In this document: piece after piece, positions 16,047 through 22,489 of the stretch
How positions within the stretch are numbered: the stretch's first letter is position 1
How the letters are laid out: the number at the start of each line of letters is the position of its first letter
The notes under the pieces: generated by a model
What the model saw: the letters and a program-made list of their open reading frames with translations, nothing else
Databases searched by the model: none
Told to the model about the DNA's origin: nothing
Assembly (NCBI GenBank): GCA_964389805.1
Contig: CAYMFU010000018.1
Span: 1-30,423 of the forward strand
From: JAGTVG01 sp964389805
GTDB lineage: Bacteria > Bacteroidota > Bacteroidia > Cytophagales > Cyclobacteriaceae
Length of the DNA stretch: 30,423 nt
Direction of reading: 5' to 3'
Made by a program: the position numbers and the translations under genes

Positions 16047-16974
16047 TTTTTGTATATACAATAAAATTCAAATTTGTTCCTTCATTTACCTTGCTTGCTA
16101 AGGTCATCTCGTCTGAATAGCTTTTAATATTTGGGAGTCCCATCCCCGCACCAAATCCCAATTCTCTGACCCAGTCGGGTGCAGTTGAATAACCCGGACA
16201 CATTGCTTTCTTTACATCAGGAATTCCCGGGCCCGAATCAATCGCATTTATTATTATTTTATCCGGATGGATTTCTGCAACAAGTTCTCCTTGAGTTGTG
16301 TAAATAACGATATTCATTTCGGCTTCGAAAGCTGAAATTGCCACTCTTCTTATTGTTTCCGGCAAGAATCCCAATCTCAATAAATTCTTCCTAAGCTTAC
16401 TGGTTTGTTCTCCTGCTTTTTTAAATTCACCTCCTTTTATTTGATATTTTAAAATCAGCATAGAACCGTTCGAGTTTATATCTGTAAAAAATTGGCCCAC
16501 TCTGTATGTATGAATCTCTTCCTTTAGATAATCAATCTCAAGCTTTTTCAGCAAACCTTCTATGATATCCCCTTTTGTTATAATTCCAACAAGTTTCTTT
16601 TTATCTCTGTTAACAACAGGAAATCGTCCATAACCAGTCTTCTCAAATTTGCCAAAAACCCTGACTATTGGTTCATCAGAATAGACTGTAACAACATTTT
16701 TTGTCATCCTGTTTTTAACTTTTTCTTCAATTCCGCTGGTTCCAAGTTCATGAAAGCAAATTAATAGGTCTTCTATGGTTATTATTCCTGCCAATCTATC
16801 CCCATCTACAACAGGTATTCCGGATATCTTATTATTTCTGAGAATTCTTCTTACCTCGTTCATCGTACTGTCCGGATTTAAAGTAGTAACATTTTTACGC
16901 ATTACCTGCTTTACTTTCAGCTCATAGGTCAACTCCTGAGTCTTCGATGGTACTTTATGATCCATAGTTTTCAT
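16036..16974 (-). CDS. CBS-pair protein fused to an RsbW-like ATPase domain
   Basis: This 312-residue protein begins with two CBS motifs (about residues 21-145; VKQVMRKNVTTL, GIITIEDLL, RMTKNVVTVYSDEP, GIITKGDIIEGLL), a module that usually binds adenine nucleotides. After a linker comes an anti-sigma-type HATPase domain with the N-box SAFEAEMN, G1 DSGPGIP and G2 GFGAGMGLPNIKS. This pairing suggests that adenylate charge or another nucleotide controls a serine-kinase or partner-switch activity (inference). Stand-alone RsbW-like ATPases are known in hydrogenase operons of anaerobes. The first ATG is used; a second ATG is three codons later and neither has a clear ribosome-binding site. A 62-bp gap separates it from the upstream DRTGG gene, and its end overlaps the next DRTGG gene. 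Confidence 0.9.
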   Translation of the reverse strand: MKTMDHKVPSKTQELTYELKVKQVMRKNVTTLNPDSTMNEVRRILRNNKISGIPVVDGDRLAGIITIEDLLICFHELGTSGIEEKVKNRMTKNVVTVYSDEPIVRVFGKFEKTGYGRFPVVNRDKKKLVGIITKGDIIEGLLKKLEIDYLKEEIHTYRVGQFFTDINSNGSMLILKYQIKGGEFKKAGEQTSKLRKNLLRLGFLPETIRRVAISAFEAEMNIVIYTTQGELVAEIHPDKIIINAIDSGPGIPDVKKAMCPGYSTAPDWVRELGFGAGMGLPNIKSYSDEMTLASKVNEGTNLNFIVYTKNED

Positions 16975-17036
16975 ACATTGGATTGTTAAGTGTTCATCTT
17001 AGATTTTGAATGGTTTTATTGTTAAACACCATATTT

Positions 17037-17420
17037 TTAAATGTTACCGCTTAATGATGACTGTTTACTGATTTCGGAACATCCTTTAAGACCATTTTTA
17101 TATAGTTTGCCACAACTCTCAAACATTGCGCTTTTTGTGGCAAGAAGTATAATTTCTTTTCTTCTTGCAAGGGCAACAATTTCTTCGTCTGGCTTTTTCC
17201 CTCTCACAAAACATATTACATTGACACCTGCATTCTCAGCAGTATATACAACTTGTGGCGTCGTTAATCCAGTTAAAAGAAGGGTATTAGACTTTATAAA
17301 TGCCAGCACATCGCTCATCAAGTCGGCACCACAAGCCATAGTAATTTCCACATGTGACTCATTTTTAACAGTGCACAATATTTCAGCGTCAAGAATTTGT
17401 ATTATTTCAATGAGTTTCAT
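17037..17420 (-). CDS. DRTGG-domain-like protein, first copy (127 aa)
   Basis: This is a diverged DRTGG-domain protein, paralogous to the copy at 15711-16046. The alignable core is ACGADLMSDVLAF, then VICFVRGKKPDEEIVALARRK, MFESCGKLYKNGLKG. The DRTGG motif itself is replaced: the copy has CGAD where the other has TGGYTGD. Cysteines at AEILC, MACGAD, VICF, ESCG and KGCS are more numerous than in the second copy. The ATG overlaps the end of the NuoF gene by 14 bp, so translation is coupled. The role is unknown; proximity to nuoF-type genes is the main clue. No DNA-binding motif is visible. Confidence 0.85.
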   Translation of the reverse strand: MKLIEIIQILDAEILCTVKNESHVEITMACGADLMSDVLAFIKSNTLLLTGLTTPQVVYTAENAGVNVICFVRGKKPDEEIVALARRKEIILLATKSAMFESCGKLYKNGLKGCSEISKQSSLSGNI

Positions 17421-19290
17421 TTTTTCTTTTTCTTTTTTTCTTTACAACAGGATAGGGTTCCTCAATTCCTGTAATATTATCCATTTCTTTACCGGTTACT
17501 TTAACAACTGCTGATACCTTTTTAGGACATACATCAAGACATGTTCCGCATTTGTTGCATTTTGACTGATCAATAATGTGAACATATTTCAGATCTCCTT
17601 TGATCGCATCTGTTGGACATTCTTTTAAACATTTTTTACATCCTATACATTTTTCAGGGATAATATAATATTTGATTAAATTTTTGCATACAAGTGCAGG
17701 ACACCTTCTCTCTTTAATATGCGCTTCATATTCATCTCTGAAATATTTAAGGGTAGATAGTACAGGATTTGGCAGGGTAGTAAGCCCGCACATTGATGCA
17801 TCCTTTATAGCATAACTGACTTCCTCAAGAAACTCCAGATCTCCCTCTTTCCCATCACCATTTTGTATATTATTAAGAACTTCGAGCAAAGCATCGCTTC
17901 CATCCCTGCACGTTGAGCATTTTCCGCAGGATTCATCATTTGTAAATTGAATAAAGAATTTTGCCACATCAACCATACAGGTATCTTCATCCATTACAAT
18001 CATTCCCCCCGAACCCATCATAGAACCTGCTTCTGTAAGACTTTCATAATCAATAGACACATCAATCATACTGCTGGGCAGGCAACCTCCGGAAGGGCCA
18101 CCTGTCTGAACAGCTTTAAATTCTTTATTATCGGGAATGCCTCCACCAATATCATAAATTACCTCCCTCATTGTTATGCCCATTGGAACTTCTATAAGTC
18201 CGGTATTATTTATTTTACCAACAAGTGAAAAAATCTTGGTTCCTTTGCTCGTTTCAGTTCCAATTTTTGAAAACCAGTCTGCGCCCCTGTTTATTATGAC
18301 CGGGACATTTGCCCAGGTCTCAACATTATTTATAACTGTAGGGCAATCCCATATTCCTCGTTGTACTGGAAATGGGGGTCGTTGTCTGGGTTCCGGACTC
18401 TTTCCTTCAATTGAATGAATGAGCGATGTCTCTTCTCCGCATACAAAGGCGCCTGAACCTTCTCTGATCTCTAGATCAAAACTGAATTCAGTACCAAGGA
18501 TGTTTTTTCCAAGAAGGCCATAATCCCTGGCATGGGAAATGGCTAGATCCATTCTCTTTATTGCAAGCGGATATTCTGTTCTGGTATAGATGTACGCGTA
18601 GGAAGCACCAATTGCATAGGCGCCAATTATCATTCCTTCAATCACTGTATGCGGATCAGATTCAAAAACACTTCTGTCCATGTATGCTCCGGGGTCTCCC
18701 TCATCACAATTGCAAATAAGGTATTTGGGTGTCTTTTGTTGTGCCCTGCACATCTGCCATTTAATCCCTGTTGGAAATCCTGCACCACCTCTTCCTCTCA
18801 ATCCTGAGTCTGTAATTTCATTGATCACATCATCAGGGGTCATTGATGTGAGCACCTTTTCAAGAGCAGTATAGCCATCTCTTGCAATATATTCGTCAAT
18901 CTTCTCAGGATCGATGATTCCCTTATTTCTCAGGGCAACAAGCATTTGCTTTTTGAAGAATGGAATCTCGGATAATAATGGAAGGGGCTCTTTTTTTTCT
19001 GGTGGTGTAAACATCAATTTTCTGACTGGCCTGCCTTTCAGGAGATGTTCCTGAACAAGAAAAGGAATATCCTCAGGGGTCAAAAATCCATAGAATATTT
19101 CATCGGGTTGAACCACCATAAGAGGTCCCTGCCCACAGAATCCATTACAGCCGGTTATGATAACTGATATCTCATTTTCGAGTCCCTGCTTATGGATTTC
19201 CTTTTCAAGCGCCTCGTAAATTCTGAATGCTCCGCCGGCTACACAGCCTGTTCCTGTACAGAGCATTAAATCTATTCTTCTCACAGTCAT
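17407..19290 (-). CDS. nuoF: NADH-binding NuoF-like subunit (HndC/HydB type)
   Basis: This 627-residue flavoprotein is expected to exchange electrons with NAD(H) through FMN. An N-terminal thioredoxin-fold [2Fe-2S] domain (Cys11, 16, 48, 52) precedes the 51-kDa complex I core: FMN/NADH motif GRGGAGFPTG (166-175), CDEGDPGAYMDRS (195-207), EGSGAFVCGEET and the [4Fe-4S] site ESCGKCSTCRDG (Cys455, 458, 461) with Cys501. Two C-terminal [4Fe-4S] motifs follow (Cys548-558, Cys578-588), then a very basic tail (KKKRKRKNETH). This layout is that of HydB/HndC in multimeric electron-bifurcating hydrogenases rather than plain NuoF. A strong GGAGG site 7 bases upstream overlaps the end of the preceding gene. 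Neighbours provide the matching NuoE and HndB-like partners. Cytoplasmic. Confidence 0.95.
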   Translation of the reverse strand: MTVRRIDLMLCTGTGCVAGGAFRIYEALEKEIHKQGLENEISVIITGCNGFCGQGPLMVVQPDEIFYGFLTPEDIPFLVQEHLLKGRPVRKLMFTPPEKKEPLPLLSEIPFFKKQMLVALRNKGIIDPEKIDEYIARDGYTALEKVLTSMTPDDVINEITDSGLRGRGGAGFPTGIKWQMCRAQQKTPKYLICNCDEGDPGAYMDRSVFESDPHTVIEGMIIGAYAIGASYAYIYTRTEYPLAIKRMDLAISHARDYGLLGKNILGTEFSFDLEIREGSGAFVCGEETSLIHSIEGKSPEPRQRPPFPVQRGIWDCPTVINNVETWANVPVIINRGADWFSKIGTETSKGTKIFSLVGKINNTGLIEVPMGITMREVIYDIGGGIPDNKEFKAVQTGGPSGGCLPSSMIDVSIDYESLTEAGSMMGSGGMIVMDEDTCMVDVAKFFIQFTNDESCGKCSTCRDGSDALLEVLNNIQNGDGKEGDLEFLEEVSYAIKDASMCGLTTLPNPVLSTLKYFRDEYEAHIKERRCPALVCKNLIKYYIIPEKCIGCKKCLKECPTDAIKGDLKYVHIIDQSKCNKCGTCLDVCPKKVSAVVKVTGKEMDNITGIEEPYPVVKKKRKRKNETH

Positions 19291-19293
19291 ATT

Positions 19294-19677
19294 TTAACCT
19301 CCTTTTTCCGAGCCAATGCCAATTGCATAATCTTTGACAATATTGCCACCGAGAATATGTTCTTTGAAAATCTTCTTTACCTTTTTAGTGGTCAGGTTAC
19401 CATATTTCACCGATGGAGAATTCAGGAGTTCAACGGTAGCCATTGGTTCCATTGAACATAGACCTGCACAGCCTGATGTAGTAAGCATCACATCCTTCTC
19501 TGTTATATTTTCAATCTCTCCGAGAAATGCGGTAACTATCTCTCTTGCACCAGCAGCAATGCCACATGTTCCCATGTGAACAATTATCTTGCTTTTGTAT
19601 TTTCCCTCTCTGAGATAAATTCCCTTCTGTGCTTCTGCTCTTTTTTTTCTTAATTCATCTAAGGTTAGTTGCGCCAT
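19294..19677 (-). CDS. thioredoxin-like [2Fe-2S] protein, HndB-like (127 aa)
   Basis: This small ferredoxin of the thioredoxin-like [2Fe-2S] fold resembles HndB of NADP-reducing hydrogenases and the C-terminal half of NuoE. Cysteines fall in MGTCGIAAGAREI and TSGCAGLCSMEP; the four-Cys pattern is reduced to three well-placed residues plus neighbours, as is common in HndB-type proteins. A longer in-frame reading upstream overlaps the NuoE gene; the ATG at 19675-19677, one base after that gene's stop, is preferred because the sequence MAQLTLDELRKKR is the usual family start. It is followed after 3 bp by nuoF. It probably carries electrons between NuoF and the rest of the complex. Confidence 0.9.
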   Translation of the reverse strand: MAQLTLDELRKKRAEAQKGIYLREGKYKSKIIVHMGTCGIAAGAREIVTAFLGEIENITEKDVMLTTSGCAGLCSMEPMATVELLNSPSVKYGNLTTKKVKKIFKEHILGGNIVKDYAIGIGSEKGG

Positions 19678-19678
19678 T

Positions 19679-20548
19679 TTATTCCATTGTTTTATATTTT
19701 TCAACAATTCCCGGAATATCCTTTGTTGATAGTTTACCATGAACATAATCTCCAGCCATTGCAGCAGGTGCAAGTCCACAGCAACCAATGCATCTTACTG
19801 ACTTAAGCGTGAACAACATGTCAGGAGTAGTTTCATTTTCTTTGATCTTAAGGATATCGCTCAATCTTTCCATCAGCCTCTCGCTTCCTTTTACATAGCA
19901 GGCTGTTCCCATACAAACATTTATTATGTATTTGCCTCTTGGAACAATGCTAAAAGAACTGTAAAACGTCGCGATATGTATAATATGTGATAATGGATAT
20001 CCAAATTCCTGAGAGACATATTTTAAAACATTTTCGGGCAGATAATTGAATGTGGAATTTATTTGTTGAAGGATTGCCATTAACGGACCCTTTCTATCCT
20101 TATTCCTTCGGATTATTTCTATAACCTCATCCCTGAATTGTGGCTCAAGTTCCACTTTTGTTTTTTCCAGAGGCTGGACTATATTTCTCGTTGGGCAGTT
20201 AGTTATGCACGTTCCACATCCAGTACATTTTTCTTCGTTTATGTATCTGGGTCTTTTATTAAGGATAATCTTATAATTTCCTGTCTCACCCTCTATTTTT
20301 TCAATATCAGATAATGTAATTATTTCTATATCTTTATGCCTTCCTATCTCGACCAAGCGTGGTGCCATCGTACACATAGCACAATCGTTGGTAGGGAAAG
20401 TTTTATCCAGTTGAGCCATTACTCCCCCGATGGCGGGCTTATTGTCAACAAGGTATACTTTAAGTCCTGATTCCGCTAAATCTAATGCGGCTTGCATACC
20501 GCTTATACCTCCACCTAAAACTGCTACTGATCCTACTTTTTCCCTCAT
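19679..20548 (-). CDS. HdrA N-terminal half fused to NuoE (289 aa)
   Basis: Residues 1-120 match the N-terminal half of HdrA's flavin domain: GGGISG (12-17), VYLVDNKPAIGGVMAQLDKT, DCAMCTMAPRLVEIGRH and a single [4Fe-4S] motif CTGCGTCITNCP (Cys108-118). At that point HdrA similarity stops. Residues about 138-289 are a complete NuoE/HndA-type [2Fe-2S] subunit with Cys212, Cys217, Cys253 and Cys257. The missing HdrA half appears fused to the NuoG-like domain in the gene at 11296-14556. The ATG at 20546-20548 is chosen because a GGAGG site lies 9 bases upstream and the flavin fold starts at once; an upstream in-frame ATG gives a 30-residue extension overlapping the previous gene. It is expected to pair with the NuoF-like subunit and to join the Hdr and NAD modules. 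Confidence 0.92.
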   Translation of the reverse strand: MREKVGSVAVLGGGISGMQAALDLAESGLKVYLVDNKPAIGGVMAQLDKTFPTNDCAMCTMAPRLVEIGRHKDIEIITLSDIEKIEGETGNYKIILNKRPRYINEEKCTGCGTCITNCPTRNIVQPLEKTKVELEPQFRDEVIEIIRRNKDRKGPLMAILQQINSTFNYLPENVLKYVSQEFGYPLSHIIHIATFYSSFSIVPRGKYIINVCMGTACYVKGSERLMERLSDILKIKENETTPDMLFTLKSVRCIGCCGLAPAAMAGDYVHGKLSTKDIPGIVEKYKTME

Positions 20549-20549
20549 T

Positions 20550-21749
20550 TTATTGTACCTCCGTTGTAGATAAATTATTTGATATTTGTTGTTGTAATTG
20601 TATAGCTTTTCCCATAATCCTGTTAAAATAAATAGCAACTGGTCTGTAAGCTAGATGTGCCCATTTTGAAAACGGTACTTCTATCATCAGCATAGGAATA
20701 GCAACCATCAGGTGAATTAAATACATATAAAATCCAGCCAATGGGGCGTTACTAATTCTGCAAATAAATATTGCAATACCAGTTAGTGTTGTCAGCAGTA
20801 ATAGTATAACAAAAGTCCAATCTGTAGTGTGAGAGAATTTACTTTTTTCATTATCCTTTTTAATTCTTCTTATTAAAAAATAAATTGTCCCATATATAAG
20901 TGCTATGGTTCCATATAAACCCAATATTCTTTGAATATTCCACCAATGGTAAGATTCGTCTTTACCCTGGAACCACGATAAGAAAAAGACAATCATAAGA
21001 AACAACAAAGCATAGCCTGACATAAGCAGGAAATGGGCTATCCAGTAATTGTGTTTTCCTTCACGGATCCGTTTAAAAAACCCTTTATTTTCTTGTTCAC
21101 ATTCATTAAAACGCCACTGGAAAAGAAAATGAAAAATCATATTTCCCAATTCCGTGACATATAATTTAAGTGGTATCTTTAAACTTTTATTTCTTTTTAA
21201 TGTTTTCAAATACATATTGAACACAAAGGATAGCAGAAAGCCAGCAAGTAAAATGGCAATTACCAAATCAATGAAATGAACAATTTTTGCTGGTGCCAGG
21301 TCGTTAAAGGACATTCCATCAGAAGTTGTGGGTAATCCCAGGCCAGGAAGTAAGGCCCATACAAGGAAAACTATTCCTGCTAAAAGAAAGATCGCAGCAA
21401 ATTCCCATGCTTTGGAAGTATAAAGTTTTTTTGCGAGTCCTGTCCAATCATAGTTTGCAGTTAAATATCGTCGAAGTGTCATCATCGTTTCTCCTGGTTC
21501 TGCCTGCCTTGGACATGATTTAGAACAGTCGCCGCAATAATAGCAAAGCCATGGTGCTAGACTACTTAATAATCTATCTTTCAATCCCGACCTTGCATAT
21601 TCGATGGCTATTCGAGGTGATACGATTGTATCATCTGACGATAATCCGCAGGTAATGGTACATCCTCCACAATTAAGGCAGGCATTGGCATCGAATTTCC
21701 CATATTTGCGAATATCGCTTAGTAGTTGAGGATCAGCCCATTCTTCCAT
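20550..21749 (-). CDS. HdrC-like ferredoxin fused to cytochrome b membrane domain (HdrC-HdrE type)
   Basis: This 399-residue membrane protein has an N-terminal two-cluster ferredoxin of HdrC type (Cys24, 27, 30, 34 and Cys69, 72, 75, 79; CLNCGGCTITCG and CYYCGDCSKSCP). The rest carries about six membrane helices (near 113, 155, 245, 285, 320 and 350) with histidines inside helices (IVHFIDL, FHFLFQW, WIAHFLL, LIHLMVA), typical of NarI/HdrE cytochrome b. The family links quinones or menaquinones to cytoplasmic Hdr-type subunits. No HdrB gene with CCG motifs accompanies it. It is the first clear gene of the operon and lies one base ahead of the HdrA-NuoE gene. An in-frame stop about 42 bases upstream leaves the ATG at 21747-21749 as the start; no strong ribosome-binding site is present. 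Heme count and redox partner are not provable here. Confidence 0.9.
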   Translation of the reverse strand: MEEWADPQLLSDIRKYGKFDANACLNCGGCTITCGLSSDDTIVSPRIAIEYARSGLKDRLLSSLAPWLCYYCGDCSKSCPRQAEPGETMMTLRRYLTANYDWTGLAKKLYTSKAWEFAAIFLLAGIVFLVWALLPGLGLPTTSDGMSFNDLAPAKIVHFIDLVIAILLAGFLLSFVFNMYLKTLKRNKSLKIPLKLYVTELGNMIFHFLFQWRFNECEQENKGFFKRIREGKHNYWIAHFLLMSGYALLFLMIVFFLSWFQGKDESYHWWNIQRILGLYGTIALIYGTIYFLIRRIKKDNEKSKFSHTTDWTFVILLLLTTLTGIAIFICRISNAPLAGFYMYLIHLMVAIPMLMIEVPFSKWAHLAYRPVAIYFNRIMGKAIQLQQQISNNLSTTEVQ

Positions 21750-21750
21750 G

Positions 21751-21861
21751 TCAATAATTGTAAGTAAAAAACTTAATATCAGTATGTTGATTTACCTGGA
21801 CCATTTTAAGTGGAGGCCCAAAGAATATGTTATTCAATATGGGAAGCGACTTATCGAACAT
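21751..21861 (-). CDS. possible 36-residue peptide directly upstream of the HdrC-HdrE gene
   Basis: This short open frame begins MFDKSLPILNNIFFGPPLKM and ends with a TGA one base before the HdrC-HdrE ATG, the same one-base spacing seen at other junctions in this operon. It has no clear ribosome-binding site and no recognised domain. It may be a leader peptide that couples translation, the remnant of a lost gene, or chance. Confidence 0.2.
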   Translation of the reverse strand: MFDKSLPILNNIFFGPPLKMVQVNQHTDIKFFTYNY

Positions 21862-21955
21862 TGCCTTTTAAACTTAAATGGTACTGGCTTTATCAACATT
21901 ATAGACTTTTTGCTACCGTATGTTATTTCCGGGAATAATTTAACAATCTTAATGA

Positions 21956-22153
21956 TTATGTGATATGCTCTTTTATTTGCTGGTCCATATGTAAATCCAT
22001 ATAAATCCAGGAGGGCATGACAGGTTTATAACATAAGACCTGTCTTATCCCTGATTCTTTTGTATGAGAAACAAGATTAGAAAATTCCAGAGCAGTTTGA
22101 TGTCCATCTATGTAACTACAAAAGTAGACTCCTATACAGCTACTTTTCTTCAT
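21956..22153 (-). pseudogene. possible degenerate HdrA N-terminal-domain remnant (65 codons)
   Basis: The 65-codon frame reads MKKSSCIGVYFCSYIDGH near its start and ends QQIKEHIT. Spacing and hydrophobic pattern resemble the N-terminal domain of HdrA (IGVFVCHCG ... V...A... C ... IKEH), seen intact inside the gene at 11296-14556, but the CHCG motif is changed to CSYI and the match is too weak to prove. It is on the operon strand about 200 bp before the HdrC-HdrE gene. It might be a relic of the domain that the split HdrA half now lacks, a small real gene, or chance. Confidence 0.3.
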
Positions 22154-22160
22154 AGTTAAG

Positions 22161-22235
22161 TCATTTTTATCTAAATGACAACGGGACTAAGAATTTCCCT
22201 AAATCAGGAAATATATACCTTGTTCATTTACAAGG
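22161..22235. repeat. three successive 18-base inverted repeats
   Basis: Three dyads, each spanning 18 bases, lie in a row: TCATTT-TTATCT-AAATGA (22161-22178), TTTCC-CTAAATCA-GGAAA (22194-22211) and CCTTGT-TCATTT-ACAAGG (22218-22235). They sit just upstream of the 65-codon frame on the operon strand, where a promoter or 5' leader of the hydrogenase operon is expected. They could be operator dyads or leader hairpins. The arms are unlike one another, so they are not copies of one site. Confidence 0.4.
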
Positions 22236-22275
22236 ACCTAGCTCGATAAACGTCTTTCGGCTTGACCATCACCCT

Positions 22276-22304
22276 GTTTATTGCGCAAATTAATCACAAT
22301 AAAC
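22276..22304. promoter_or_regulatory. inverted repeat with Rex-like site between hydrogenase operon and rex
   Basis: GTTTATTG and CAATAAAC form a perfect eight-bp dyad around 13 bases. Inside it, 22281-22299 reads TTGCGCAAATTAATCACAA, whose last eight bases equal those of a dyad just downstream of rex (23141-23159). The known Rex operator is TTGTGAA-N4-TTCACAA (18 bp); this site is 19 bp with mismatches in the left half, so Rex binding is only a suggestion supported by position. Confidence 0.35.
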
Positions 22305-22445
22305 CGCAAGATAAAAAATACAAAAAACTCTTTAAAAAAGCAAATATTATGACCAGAATTTTAATTATGTCTATTTGGTGCTCGCAAACACCTGTTCTCT
22401 CTTTTTTTTATCGTTTATATTGCATGTAACAACTCTTTTAATTGT

Positions 22446-22476
22446 TTTGATAATACATAATATTTTTATATATTTC
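22446..22476 (+). promoter_or_regulatory. candidate Bacteroidota-type promoter of rex
   Basis: TTTG (22446-22449) and TATATTTC (22469-22476) are separated by 19 bases, matching the Bacteroidota sigma-ABfr pattern TTTG-N19-TAnnTTTG except for the last base. The resulting leader to the rex ATG would be very short, which lowers confidence. Confidence 0.3.
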
Positions 22477-22489
22477 ATTAAAAAAATAC

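Larger units (their letters stand above)
21750..22489. other. 740-bp divergent intergenic region, hydrogenase operon / rex
   Basis: The region between the first clear hydrogenase gene (-) and rex (+) has no convincing full-length gene. It holds two weak short frames on the operon strand (21751-21861, 21956-22153), three 18-base inverted repeats (22161-22178, 22194-22211, 22218-22235), a longer inverted repeat (22276-22304) overlapping a TTG...CACAA Rex-like site, and a Bacteroidota-like promoter before rex. Both promoters must lie here. Confidence 0.75.

Noticed and set aside
16047..16061. Upstream TTG start for the second DRTGG gene
   Set aside because: The ATG five codons later fits the family start and gives a shorter overlap; TTG would need a ribosome-binding site that is not there.
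11296..20548. [FeFe] hydrogenase HydABC reading of the NuoEFG-like genes
   Set aside because: The NuoG-like protein continues into HdrA and has no H-cluster motifs; the hydrogen-active site in the window is the NiFe centre of the large subunit.
11296..21749. Respiratory complex I locus
   Set aside because: Only NuoE/F/G-like input domains are present; no NuoA, H, J-N membrane subunits or NuoBCD/I follow.
21748..21963. Plus-strand 71-codon frame opposite the start of the hydrogenase operon
   Set aside because: It overlaps the operon's upstream region, has no ribosome-binding site, and its Ile/Leu-rich content is what random AT-rich sequence gives.
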